From Thermoflexibacter ruber (GTDB lineage: Bacteria > Bacteroidota > Bacteroidia > Cytophagales > Thermoflexibacteraceae): a stretch of 64,000 bases of DNA. Numbering within the stretch: the stretch's first letter is position 1; each line of letters opens with the position of its first letter. Location of the stretch: contig NZ_FONY01000001.1 in assembly GCF_900113045.1 (NCBI RefSeq), positions 221,795-285,794 on the forward strand, in the 5' to 3' direction. Positions 6,713-15,209 of the stretch are shown one piece after another. A program made the position numbers and the translations under genes. The notes under the pieces are model-generated. The model saw nothing but the letters and a program-made list of their open reading frames with translations. It was not told the DNA's origin and ran no database searches.

Positions 6713-8899
6713 ATGGCTAAACTACGATTTATTGCCTTAGAGCAAGCACAAAAACGAACACCCGTTACTGTTACACCTCCCTCAAAAAAAGTATCAGACT
6801 ATTATGGTATGAATGTATTTGGCGAGGAGGCTATGAAAGCGAACCTTTCGGCGGATACCTTCAAAAAACTCAAAGACGCAATAGAAAAAGGAGACTCTAT
6901 TGATGACAACGTAGCCGATGCAGTAGCTTCTGCGATGAAGGTTTGGGCGATTGAAAAAGGAGCAACACACTTTACACACTGGTTCCAGCCCCTTTCTGGC
7001 GTAACCGCAGAAAAACACGATGCTTTTTTTGATGTAGCAGGGTCAGGTAAAGTCATTGAAAAATTCAAAGGTAGTGCCTTAGTTCGTCAAGAACCCGATG
7101 CCTCTTCCTTCCCAAGTGGTGGCATCAGAAATACTTTTGAAGCAAGAGGTTATACTGCTTGGGACCCTACCTCTCCTGCTTTTATCATAGACTTAGGCGC
7201 AACAAAAACACTTTGTATCCCTACTGTTTTTGTTTCCTACACTGGCGAAGCCCTCGACAACAAAGCACCCTTGCTCAAAGCCCTATCCTTTATTGATAGA
7301 GCAGCAACCGCAGTCATTAAAGAATATTTTGACAAAGATGTAACTAAGGTAATCGCTACGCTTGGTATAGAACAAGAATATTTTTTGGTGGATAGAGCCT
7401 TGTACAATGCAAGACCTGACTTAGTACTTGCAGGACGTACCCTTTTCGGACACTCTCCCGCCAAAGGGCAACAGCTCGAAGACCACTATTTTGGCTCTAT
7501 TCCTGTAAGAGTAAGGGATTTCATGGCAGATTTCGAGATTGAGGCTTTAAAGTTAGGTATCCCATTGAGAACGCGCCACAATGAAGTTGCCCCAAGTCAA
7601 TTCGAGTGCGCCCCTACTTTCGAGGAGGTAAATTTAGCCAATGACCACAACCAACTTATCATGGACATCATGGACAAGGTCGCTGAGCGTCATGGTTTAA
7701 AAGCCTTATTGCACGAAAAACCCTTTGCAGGCATCAATGGTAGCGGGAAACATAATAACTGGGCATTAGCAACCAATACAGGGGTAAATCTTTTCGCTCC
7801 AAGTAGCAAAGCAAAAGAAAACCTCCAATTCTTAGTGTTCTTTGTCAATACTATCAAAGCTGTTTATGAAAATGCAGACCTTTTGCGGGCAAGCATTGCC
7901 TCAGCAGGTAACGACTTCCGCTTAGGTGCAAATGAAGCACCTCCTGCCATTATGTCTGTGTTCATTGGCAAGCAAATGACAGAAGTGTTAGACGAGTTAG
8001 AACACAACGGCAATATCAAGATAGACAAAGGCGACAATATGTATATGAAGTTAGGTATTGACAAGATTCCCCCCATTTTGTTAGATAATACTGACCGTAA
8101 CCGTACTTCTCCTTTTGCTTTTACAGGAAATAAGTTCGAGTTCAGAGCCGTAGGCTCTTCGGCAAACTGTGCTATCCCAATGACAGTATTGAATACCATT
8201 GTTGCTGACCAATTAGTACAATTCAAGAAAGAAGTAGATGCTAAAATTGCCAAAGACGTGAAGAAAGAATTGGCAATCGTAGAGGTACTTAGGGATTATA
8301 TCAAGTCTTCTAAGAAAATCCGCTTCGAGGGCAACGGTTACAGCGAAGAATGGGTAAAAGAAGCTGAAAAACGCAAACTTTCCAATATCAAGACTACCCC
8401 TCATGCCTTGCAGGCTTATTTAAGCAAAAGTGCCAAAAAAGTGCTGGTAGATAACGGCATAGTAAGCGAAAGAGAACTCCATGCAAGAGTAGAAATCATG
8501 CACGACCAATATACGCTCAAAACTCAGATAGAATCTCGTGCTTTGGGTAACTTTGCCATGAATCAAATTATTCCTGCGGCGGTAGCTTATCAGAATAAAC
8601 TGATTAACAATGCGGAAGGTTTACAAGACATTGGCTTAGAAGAAGAAGCTAAGTACTTCATAGATGTCATCAAGACTATTTCGCACCATATCTTGACTAT
8701 CAAGAAAAATGTAGATGATATGGTAGAAGCCCGCAAAGCCGCCAATGAATTGGAAGGACATGAAAAATCAGTGGCTTACTGCGAAAAAGTAAAACCTTTC
8801 TTTGAGGTAATTCGCTACCACACTGATAAGTTAGAACTCATTGTAGATAATGACGAATGGCCTTTAGTGAAATACAGAGAGTTACTTTTTGTAAAGTAA
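6713..8899 (+). CDS. glnN: Glutamine synthetase type III
   Basis: 728 residues from ATG 6713; an upstream in-frame TTG at 6671 is less likely because the family begins MAKLRFIALEQAQ. GSIII forms glutamine from glutamate, ammonia and ATP as a double-ring dodecamer. Family signatures include THFTHWFQPLSGVTAEKHDAF, FPSGGIRNTFEARGYTAWDP, LGIEQEYFLVDR (metal-binding glutamates), HNEVAPSQFECAP, FAGINGSGKHNNWAL and NRTSPFAFTGNKFEFRAVGS. The length equals that of other Bacteroidota GSIII proteins, which often serve as the main glutamine synthetase. It is monocistronic with a terminator at 8932-8964. Nitrogen control is expected but no site was identified. Confidence 0.97.
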   Translation: MAKLRFIALEQAQKRTPVTVTPPSKKVSDYYGMNVFGEEAMKANLSADTFKKLKDAIEKGDSIDDNVADAVASAMKVWAIEKGATHFTHWFQPLSGVTAEKHDAFFDVAGSGKVIEKFKGSALVRQEPDASSFPSGGIRNTFEARGYTAWDPTSPAFIIDLGATKTLCIPTVFVSYTGEALDNKAPLLKALSFIDRAATAVIKEYFDKDVTKVIATLGIEQEYFLVDRALYNARPDLVLAGRTLFGHSPAKGQQLEDHYFGSIPVRVRDFMADFEIEALKLGIPLRTRHNEVAPSQFECAPTFEEVNLANDHNQLIMDIMDKVAERHGLKALLHEKPFAGINGSGKHNNWALATNTGVNLFAPSSKAKENLQFLVFFVNTIKAVYENADLLRASIASAGNDFRLGANEAPPAIMSVFIGKQMTEVLDELEHNGNIKIDKGDNMYMKLGIDKIPPILLDNTDRNRTSPFAFTGNKFEFRAVGSSANCAIPMTVLNTIVADQLVQFKKEVDAKIAKDVKKELAIVEVLRDYIKSSKKIRFEGNGYSEEWVKEAEKRKLSNIKTTPHALQAYLSKSAKKVLVDNGIVSERELHARVEIMHDQYTLKTQIESRALGNFAMNQIIPAAVAYQNKLINNAEGLQDIGLEEEAKYFIDVIKTISHHILTIKKNVDDMVEARKAANELEGHEKSVAYCEKVKPFFEVIRYHTDKLELIVDNDEWPLVKYRELLFVK

Positions 8900-8931
8900 T
8901 CTAAGCCCTTATAGTCAAAGAAGCCTATCTA

Positions 8932-8964
8932 AACCCCTAAGGATTTTGAAAATTCTTAGGGGTT
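8932..8964 (+). terminator. Stem-loop after glnN
   Basis: AACCCCTAAG and CTTAGGGGTT form a 10-bp perfect stem around a 13-base A/T loop, 32 bp after the glnN stop. The T tract is weak (TTAATAAT). Confidence 0.7.
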
Positions 8965-9002
8965 AATAATGTATGTGCCTCTCTTGTTGATAAGCCAGTA
9001 TT

Positions 9003-9170
9003 GTTTTTAGCCTGCCGAAGCGTAAGAAGGTCATTGATACTTGTTTTTATAGGAAGTTTCAAGATTTTAAGGAAAAGGTCTGTGAGTTTTTTACTCATAT
9101 TGCCCAGTATAAGCAGGAATTAGACAGGCTAATTTCTTGGAATTTTAAAACCAAAACCAATTTTTATTGA
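9003..9170 (+). pseudogene. C-terminal relic of an IS630-type transposase
   Basis: In frame 3, about 50 codons read LPKRKKVIDTCFYRKFQDFK then EKVCEFFTHIAQYKQELDRL and ISWNFKTK before TGA at 9168-9170. The spacing of the FY-KF-F, FF-I-QY and L-NF positions is that of the last segment of IS630/DDE_3 transposases. The catalytic DDE part, the start codon and inverted repeats are missing, so it is a dead remnant. It sits directly before a methylase relic, as expected at an old insertion or deletion junction. Confidence 0.6.
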
Positions 9171-9269
9171 GTATAAATGGATAAAGACATTTGATTACAA
9201 AAATGGCAATGGGAACGGATTAGGGTATATAGAAAATCCAACCCCCAATTTTCAAAATAATAAGTTTTT

Positions 9270-9884
9270 GAATATCAGTACAAAAAAGGAACAAGACATA
9301 ACAATTATTACTGTTTTAGTGAGCATAATATTTTTCAAGGTTGCCTCTATTTTGCCATTCGGCACTGCATAGAAGCCACATGGCTCAACGACCGCGACCA
9401 ATTTTTATATCCTAACGACGGCTGACAACAAGACACCGAATTTCAAAATGATTGCTTGGCTTTTACCCTTTTTCATAGTCAGAACAGAATTTCTTGCAAA
9501 GAAGGGACAGACCATTGGATACCCTTCACAGAAGCAGAAGTCAATGCGCGCGAGCGGTTTGATAGCAATTTTATGGTCAAGTTCATTCAGGGAAAGTTAA
9601 AGCCTAACGGCAACGGCACTTTGTATGAACCTACCAAAGTGCGCACTGCACCACTCACTTTTTCAGATGAAGCCCAAACCGTTTTTGAGGCTGGGCGAGC
9701 ATTGTGGAAATACTATCACAGCAAGCCTAATATAAAAGTGAACGCTTCGCTGTATGATATTAAGGAGTATTTTCAGGGCAGAAATGAAAAAGGCAAGATG
9801 AATAACAGAAGCCAAGATGAAACTTACAACAAACTCATAGCCGATTTGAGAGATAAATTAGATAGCCTTGCCCAAAAAATATAA
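9270..9884 (+). pseudogene. C-terminal relic of a large DNA methylase, interrupted by TGA
   Basis: The last 142 codons are open (TTG 9456 to 9884), but the same frame continues upstream across a TGA at 9423-9425 with clear protein character: FQGCLYFAIRHCIEATWLND, RDQFLYPNDG, stop, QQDTEFQNDCLAFTLFHSQN. I associate EATWLNDRDQFL, FTLFH-QNRI, HWIPFTE and the closing YDIKEYFQG...KLIADLRDKLDSLAQKI with the C-terminal target-recognition end of large N6-adenine methylase or type IIG-like proteins in Bacteroidota. The catalytic N-terminus is gone and the upstream junction abuts an IS630 relic. It is very unlikely to be functional. Exact family assignment needs a search. Confidence 0.6.
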
Positions 9885-9942
9885 CCCAAAGTATAGGAAT
9901 ACGGCTTTTTGAGAAAATGACACAATAAAGTTCCGCCAAATT

Positions 9943-10629
9943 TCATTCTTGCTCTATTTTAAGATAATAACCATAGCCGATACGCGTATGGATAAGTTTA
10001 GGCTCAAAGCCCTTATCTATCTTGTTCCGCAAAAAGCTGATATAGACTTCTATGGTATTGGTGCCTGTTTCGAAGTTGATGTCCCAGACCTGCTCGGCAA
10101 TAGTTTGCTTAGAAAGGACACGCCCTTTTGCCAAAGCCAAAAGTTCTAAAAGTTTATATTCTTTCAGAGTTAAGTTAATGGTCTGTCCTGCCCTACTGAC
10201 GTGCATTTGAGTTAAGTTGATTTCCAAATCTGCAATCTTGATAATTTCATCTTGGGCGAGGTCGTTTTTAGAACGCCTAAGCAAAGATTTGATGCGGGCA
10301 AGCAACTCATCAAAGTGAAAAGGTTTTACTAAGTAATCGTCAGCTCCAAAATTAAAAGCCTCCACTTTGTCCTGTACCGCTCCGTAAGCTGTCAGCATTA
10401 AAATAGGAGTTGTTTTATCTTCTGCTCTAATTCTTTTGCAAACTTCTAATCCATTGACGGAGGGTACATTAATGTCTAAAAGAAATATATCATAGTGAAA
10501 TTTTGCTCTTTCTCGTAAAAAAACTTCGCCATTGTGCATGACTTCGCAGTGAAAGTGCTGATTTTCTAAGAATTGCTTAATCTGAGCCGCCATGACTAAA
10601 TCATCTTCCAACAAAAGAATAGAAACCAT
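9943..10629 (-). CDS. OmpR/PhoB-family response regulator
   Basis: 228 residues. The receiver domain (1-118) has the acidic pocket ED-D (8-10), phosphoacceptor D52 in FLLDINVPS, T80 and K102 in DDYLVKPF. The C-terminal winged helix (about 128-226) shows INLTQMHVSRAG, LTLKEYKLLELLALAKGRVL, TIAEQVWDINFETGTNTIEV and FLRNKIDKG, the usual DNA-recognition elements. Phosphorylation by a sensor kinase would promote dimeric DNA binding. No histidine kinase gene is adjacent on either side, so its partner must lie elsewhere. It is divergent from the DUF2452 gene, leaving about 136 bp for promoters. Confidence 0.95.
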   Translation of the reverse strand: MVSILLLEDDLVMAAQIKQFLENQHFHCEVMHNGEVFLRERAKFHYDIFLLDINVPSVNGLEVCKRIRAEDKTTPILMLTAYGAVQDKVEAFNFGADDYLVKPFHFDELLARIKSLLRRSKNDLAQDEIIKIADLEINLTQMHVSRAGQTINLTLKEYKLLELLALAKGRVLSKQTIAEQVWDINFETGTNTIEVYISFLRNKIDKGFEPKLIHTRIGYGYYLKIEQE

Positions 10630-10765
10630 ACGCCATTATTTAAAAAAACAAGCTATTTTTGCATTTGTAATAAATATCTATTTTTCACGAAATATAGGCA
10701 AAATAAGTTTTAAACTATTGCGCTTAGTAAGTAGTTTACCTGATATTATCAAATATCATAAGCTA

Positions 10766-11245
10766 ATGCAAGAAATAAATAAGGAAAATCAGGAAGTTCG
10801 CCCAATAGACATAGAGCAAATAGACTTGGAAAAACTCAGAGAAAAAGTTACAGAAGAACCAAGTATGCTTCCGTATGCTCATACAGTTGGCGGGGCAGTC
10901 ATCAAACCTGAAGACCAAGGAAAAATCAAGGCAAATGCTTTGGAAGCCATGTATCAGCAAACTGATATGCAAATGGAGCAGATTTATAAGCAGATGCAAC
11001 TTTTGGCAGAGCAAGCTAAAAATATAAACACGCGCAAAACCATTTCAGAGCGAATCTATCAGGCAGAGATTCGCTTTGAGCCTTTGATAGGACGCACCTA
11101 CTATCTTTATGAACGACATGGTAAAAGTGATGTACTTTCACTCATAGCCCCTAACGAGTGGGGAAAGAGCAAAAAATATGATAAGTGTATTGCCGCTATT
11201 CGCTTGTTAGCAGACCATACTTGGGAAATATTAGACATGCCATAG
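10766..11245 (+). CDS. DUF2452 family protein
   Basis: 159 residues from ATG 10766. The open frame extends up to 10592, but that would overlap the response regulator and its promoter. The conserved part includes EEPSMLPYAHTVGGAVIKPE, a helical stretch of KANALEAMYQQTDMQMEQIY, and IYQAEIRFEPLIGRTYYLYE...GKSDVLSLIAPNEWGK, characteristic of DUF2452 proteins, found mainly in Bacteroidota and of unknown role. Predicted soluble with a coiled helical centre. No operon partner is evident. Confidence 0.8.
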   Translation: MQEINKENQEVRPIDIEQIDLEKLREKVTEEPSMLPYAHTVGGAVIKPEDQGKIKANALEAMYQQTDMQMEQIYKQMQLLAEQAKNINTRKTISERIYQAEIRFEPLIGRTYYLYERHGKSDVLSLIAPNEWGKSKKYDKCIAAIRLLADHTWEILDMP

Positions 11246-11397
11246 AGTTTTGAACGAGTCAGGTAAGTATTTTTATTGTGTATAGTATATTTTTTTTCAA
11301 AAAAAAGCCTTAAATTACATCATTTTCCTAAATAATGACGTTCTTAGCATTGAAATACGATGCCCTTTATTTTTGATTTCTACATGAAGTTATACCT

Positions 11398-12636
11398 ATG
11401 AGAATACATACTTCGACAACTAACGTACTGACCATACACTTTGGAAGCTATATGCCTCACGTTTGGTTTATTGTGGGCTTTTCTTTAAGCGTATTAGAAG
11501 CGACTTTGTTGTTTTTCAATACAGTAGGGTCTTTGCAGTTTCTTATCATTTTACTTTCTATCTCTGTAACCTTGATTATTACTGTACTCTTAGCAAGTAT
11601 GAACGAGCATTTTAAAATGTTCTTAGACAAAGAAAAACAAATGCTTATCATCGCCCAACGCAAATCACAAGTAGTCATTCCCTACGATAACTTCAAAGCT
11701 ATTTGGATAAATAGAGTAAGCAACCCTAACTTAGAAGGAGAAACCCTCATACAAGTAAACATACTCAGACACAAGGCATCTTCCTTAGAGATTTATCATG
11801 GAAAAAGTTATAATGAACTCAAATCCAATATAGAAACGCTCATTACTTTTCTTCCCTTGCCTATTTATGTTACAAGTATAGATGACGCTCAAAAAGAGCC
11901 TTTCTTAGGGCAGTTTGCGTCCATCAAGAATGTTTTTTTAGATATATCACCAGAGGTAAAACTCAAAGTTACCATTCCAGAAAAACAGTACAGCCCTATG
12001 CGAATCTCTAACCGCAGAGTGCATAATATCAGCATATTTGCCAATGACCAAGCTATTTGGTTGGAATGGAATGTACTAAAATGGAGTTCCATCATTGCCA
12101 TTTTGCTAAGCATATTTGTTTGTATCACTTTCATTTACGCCTCTATCAAATTTTTTGCTCGCACAAGTCTATTAGGCTATATTCCTGTAATGATTGGGAT
12201 AGCATTGTTGTGCTTTGCTATTTATTCGCTCCTTTATTACTATTTGAGTCGACAGGTGATTTTTATAGACTCTGAAAAAATGATTTATAGGAAAACTCTT
12301 TTCTCTTCCCAAGAAGAAGTCATAATCCCTATCAAAGAAATTAAGCGTTCACAAGGAAATCTGATTAATCAATATAAGCCCTTGCATATCAAGATGGAAT
12401 CTTCGCTCCAGATTCCTGAATACCAAAACTCCGCAGGAGAACTTTTCTACACGGCTAATCCCTTTTCTTGGGAACACAAGGAAATAGACCTCCAAGCCCT
12501 CTCTATTGCAGAGCGTTTCCTGTTAGAAGATGTCGTTTTAGAAATGGTAGAAAGCAATGCCAAAGACCAAGCTGAATTAGACGCTTCTAACGAAGACGAA
12601 CAGGAAGAAATCACCTTTATTAAAAAGCAAGGGTAA
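11398..12636 (+). CDS. Four-helix membrane protein with PH-like cytoplasmic regions
   Basis: 412 residues, no named family recognised. Two membrane helices near residues 22-42 and 46-66 (VWFIVGFSLSVLEATLLFF, LIILLSISVTLIITVLLA) are followed by a soluble domain with FKMFLDKEKQMLIIAQRKSQ and IPYDNFKAIWINRV. A second pair at about 229-250 and 260-283 is followed by QVIFIDSEKMIYRKTLFSSQ and IPIKEIKRSQGN. The two halves look like a duplicated unit of a helix pair plus a PH-like bPH domain. The last 25 residues are highly acidic. Monocistronic and of unknown function. Confidence 0.65.
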   Translation: MRIHTSTTNVLTIHFGSYMPHVWFIVGFSLSVLEATLLFFNTVGSLQFLIILLSISVTLIITVLLASMNEHFKMFLDKEKQMLIIAQRKSQVVIPYDNFKAIWINRVSNPNLEGETLIQVNILRHKASSLEIYHGKSYNELKSNIETLITFLPLPIYVTSIDDAQKEPFLGQFASIKNVFLDISPEVKLKVTIPEKQYSPMRISNRRVHNISIFANDQAIWLEWNVLKWSSIIAILLSIFVCITFIYASIKFFARTSLLGYIPVMIGIALLCFAIYSLLYYYLSRQVIFIDSEKMIYRKTLFSSQEEVIIPIKEIKRSQGNLINQYKPLHIKMESSLQIPEYQNSAGELFYTANPFSWEHKEIDLQALSIAERFLLEDVVLEMVESNAKDQAELDASNEDEQEEITFIKKQG

Positions 12637-12725
12637 GTGCAAACAAGAGCAATCAAGCAGATTAGAACGGGCTATATATCAGACATAAATATTTTATAAA
12701 ACTTATCAAAATATTTTAAATAAAT

Positions 12726-12757
12726 ATTGATTTTTAATTTAATATTTATTTACTTTG
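12726..12757 (+). promoter_or_regulatory. Putative promoter of a small RNA
   Basis: ATTG, 20 bases, then TTACTTTG, a 7-of-8 match to TAnnTTTG. No ORF follows; the next strong element is an intrinsic terminator at 12890-12928. Confidence 0.4.
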
Positions 12758-12762
12758 TAGCG

Positions 12763-12928
12763 AAGTAAAAAGGGGATTACCTAAATAAAAAGGGGTTAAT
12801 CCTAACAGGGTTAAATTCGGGAAGGCGATATACCAGAAGGGTCTATACGCTCCAAAGTATATTAGATTTTGCTGTCTGATGTACAGTTGAAGTTTCTAAG
12901 TCTTATTAAGGCTTAGAAACTTTTTTTA
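12763..12928 (+). ncRNA. Candidate structured small RNA
   Basis: About 165 bases between a promoter-like sequence and a strong intrinsic terminator contain no ORF. They can form local helices, for example GGATTA with TAATCC at 12774-12812 and a GCGATATA/TATACGC hairpin near 12826-12851. The following gene has its own promoter element overlapping the terminator, so this is a separate transcription unit. I could not match it to a known family; a 6S-type RNA was considered but the long end-to-end pairing was not seen. Confidence 0.35.
12890..12928 (+). terminator. Strong intrinsic terminator
   Basis: AAGTTTCTAAG and CTTAGAAACTT form an 11-bp stem with a 10-to-11-base loop, followed directly by TTTTTTTATT. 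It ends the candidate small RNA upstream of the fRMsr gene. Confidence 0.85.
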
Positions 12929-12929
12929 T

Positions 12930-12937
12930 TATATTTG
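12930..12937 (+). promoter_or_regulatory. -7 element for the fRMsr gene
   Basis: TATATTTG matches TAnnTTTG exactly and overlaps the tail of the preceding terminator, 30 bp before the ATG at 12968. Confidence 0.55.
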
Positions 12938-12967
12938 CCATATCAATTTTTCAATCCTTTATCATTC

Positions 12968-13459
12968 ATGGCAGAATCAATTTATATTGACCACTCTTTG
13001 ACTAAAAAAGAAAAATATGAGGATTTATTACCTCAAATTCAGGCACTCATAGAAGGAGAAACCGACCTCATTGCCAACCTTGCTAATGTCTGTGCGGCAC
13101 TCAAATATGGCATGGATTTTTTCTGGGTAGGCTTCTACTTGGTGAAAGGCCAGCAACTTGTCTTAGGACCTTTCCAAGGGACTGTCGCCTGCACACGCAT
13201 AGATTTTGACAAGGGAGTATGCGGTGCTTGTTACCAACAAAAGGAAACTATTATAGTTCCTGACGTAGAGGCTTTCCCCGGACATATTGCCTGTAGCTCC
13301 TTATCTCGCTCTGAGATAGTTGTCCCTATTGTCAAAGATAATCAAGTGATTATGGTTTTGGACGTAGATAGTACTCAACTCAATGATTATGATGCAATAG
13401 ATAAAACCTATCTGGAAAAAATTGCAAGCATAATAGAGGAAAAAATAATACAGTTTTAA
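12968..13459 (+). CDS. msrC: Free methionine-(R)-sulfoxide reductase (GAF domain)
   Basis: 163 residues from ATG 12968, preferred over a TTG at 12935 that lies inside the promoter. The single GAF domain has the fRMsr pattern: WVGFYLVKGQQLVLGPFQGT, then VACTRI-FDKGVCGACYQQKE, VPDVEAFPGHIACSS and RSEIVVPI. Cysteines 75, 85 and 109 correspond to the three redox-active residues of E. coli fRMsr, which reduces free (not protein-bound) methionine-R-sulfoxide with thioredoxin as reductant in the cytoplasm. The gene is monocistronic. An extra cysteine at 88 is not part of the usual set. Confidence 0.9.
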   Translation: MAESIYIDHSLTKKEKYEDLLPQIQALIEGETDLIANLANVCAALKYGMDFFWVGFYLVKGQQLVLGPFQGTVACTRIDFDKGVCGACYQQKETIIVPDVEAFPGHIACSSLSRSEIVVPIVKDNQVIMVLDVDSTQLNDYDAIDKTYLEKIASIIEEKIIQF

Positions 13460-13704
13460 GAAATATTTGTATAAATTTTATACGATATTTGAGCAATATT
13501 GCTGAGTGAATACTTAAACAAAAGTAATATTTTTGCCTAAAAATTGTTAATTTTTTATTTGTAAGTTTCTTGTTATTAATAAGTTAGTAGTTTTTCTTAT
13601 AGTATTTACTCATTTTAAGTATGCTTTTTGCTAAACTTAATTTGGTGCAAATATTGCCTTTTTACATTCTTGACTCTATGTTATATCTCAATAAATCTTT
13701 TTTT

Positions 13705-15141
13705 ATGAAATCCACAAAAATTTACCTTTCTATCTTTTTTATACTCATAGGTATAGGGAGTGCTTTTGCCCAAGATGGCGTAGATAAATATGTGCAAGCT
13801 GATAGAGCGCGTAAAGCAAAAAAATATGACATTGCTCTCCAACTCTATCAAGACGCTATCAAATTAGAACCTACCGCTTCAAGGTATTACTATGATATGG
13901 GTTTATGCTACAGGGCAATGGGAGATATAGACAATGCTATCAAATCTTTTGAAAAAGCGGCAAGCCTCAAGACTGACTATGCAGAAGCCTATAAAACCTT
14001 AGCTGTTATTTATGAAAAAGCCAAAAAAGATTACATGCAGGCAGCGTATTATTATAAAAAAGCAGCTGAGTATGATACAGACCCCAAAACCAAGTTAGAA
14101 AGCATTAACAGAGTCATTGCTATTATGAATGCTAACCAGAAATTTGATTCTATCCCTGCCCTTTTGGAACAAGCTAAGAAGTTAGACCCTACCAATGGCG
14201 ATATTATGTACATGGAAATCAGAAATTTAAACAAATTAGGTCAGTATGAGGCAGCCATAGAAAAGTCAAAATTTATGCTTGCTAATTTCGCCAAGTACAA
14301 AGGTCGTAATGAAGCTGGGCAAATGGCTACTTTGAAACCACCAAGAGATTTAGATAGATTTAACTATGAAATAGGTTATGCTTATAACAAACAAGCAAAA
14401 TTTGATAGCTCCCTGATTTTCTTGAAAAAGGCAGATTTTGGCAAGTTCAAAAAGAGAGTATCTGTCTTGTTGCCAAGATACCAATATGAGATTGCGCTTG
14501 CCTATTTTGATATTTTTAACTATGATAAAGCCCAGGAAGCTATCAATAGAGCATTGGCAATGGATTCTAAATACAAAGAGCCTCAAGAGTTAGCGATTAG
14601 AATTACAGGAATGAAGGCGTCCGTAAAGGGAAAGCAACAGGGGATTAAACTTTTAGAAGACTCTGTAAAAATAAATAAAGATGAAAAGAAGAGAGCAGAC
14701 GTGTATTGCCGCTTGTGCAAATTACAATTTGAAACATTTGATTTTGAAGGTGCTGCCCTCTCTGCCAATGAATGTTTGAAGTTTTTCCCTGAAAGATTAC
14801 AAGTTACTTTGTGGAAGGCAATCGCACAGTATAGGACGGGTAAGTTCAATGAGGCTGCGGCTGATTTACAAAATGTTACTGAGTCAGAAGACCTTAATGC
14901 TGACTTGAAAGCACGTTTTGCTTTTGCCTTAGGTATTATTATGAAAGAAGCCGCCAAATCTCCACAAGGCGACCCCGCTTCACAGAACTTTTTTGCTATG
15001 GAAAACTTCAAAATTGCCTTGAAAAGTAATAGGTATATGCACGCCGCTCGCTTAGAAATGGAAGGAGTACCCGGCTTTGACAAAATCCTTGCCGAGGAAG
15101 AATTGCAAGAGATGGGCGGTGGGGCTATGATGGAGGAATAA
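13705..15141 (+). CDS. Exported tetratricopeptide-repeat protein
   Basis: 478 residues from ATG 13705, chosen because MKSTKIYLSIFFILIGIGSA followed by FAQ is a clean signal peptide; the earlier ATG at 13621 would bury it. At least six TPR units follow, for example DKYVQADRARKAKKYDIALQ, SRYYYDMGLCYRAMGDIDNA and AEAYKTLAVIYEKAKKDYMQ. Such periplasmic TPR proteins in Bacteroidota act as assembly scaffolds (for example in gliding or type IX secretion), but no specific partner can be named. The C-terminus is GGGAMMEE. A terminator follows at 15165-15197. Confidence 0.85.
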   Translation: MKSTKIYLSIFFILIGIGSAFAQDGVDKYVQADRARKAKKYDIALQLYQDAIKLEPTASRYYYDMGLCYRAMGDIDNAIKSFEKAASLKTDYAEAYKTLAVIYEKAKKDYMQAAYYYKKAAEYDTDPKTKLESINRVIAIMNANQKFDSIPALLEQAKKLDPTNGDIMYMEIRNLNKLGQYEAAIEKSKFMLANFAKYKGRNEAGQMATLKPPRDLDRFNYEIGYAYNKQAKFDSSLIFLKKADFGKFKKRVSVLLPRYQYEIALAYFDIFNYDKAQEAINRALAMDSKYKEPQELAIRITGMKASVKGKQQGIKLLEDSVKINKDEKKRADVYCRLCKLQFETFDFEGAALSANECLKFFPERLQVTLWKAIAQYRTGKFNEAAADLQNVTESEDLNADLKARFAFALGIIMKEAAKSPQGDPASQNFFAMENFKIALKSNRYMHAARLEMEGVPGFDKILAEEELQEMGGGAMMEE

Positions 15142-15164
15142 GACATTTAAAATATAGCATTATC

Positions 15165-15197
15165 AAATGACAGTCTTTACAGGGGGCTGTCATTTTT
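15165..15197 (+). terminator. Intrinsic terminator after the TPR gene
   Basis: AAATGACAG and CTGTCATTT stem with a 13-base loop, followed by TT, 24 bp after the stop codon. Confidence 0.75.
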
Positions 15198-15209
15198 CAT
15201 TGAAGTACT

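Noticed and set aside
7864..8253. 129-codon minus-strand ORF inside glnN
   Set aside because: It lies fully within the highly conserved glutamine synthetase III gene and shows no domain pattern.
10592..10765. N-terminal extension of the DUF2452 protein
   Set aside because: It would overlap the divergent response regulator and occupy the promoter region; family similarity starts after ATG 10766.
12763..12928. 6S RNA
   Set aside because: The expected long imperfect hairpin joining both ends around a central bubble was not found, so only a generic small RNA is proposed.
14583..15146. 187-codon minus-strand ORF opposite the TPR gene
   Set aside because: It is antisense to a clear TPR protein, and its composition (Ser, Ala, Lys rich without pattern) is that of a shadow frame.
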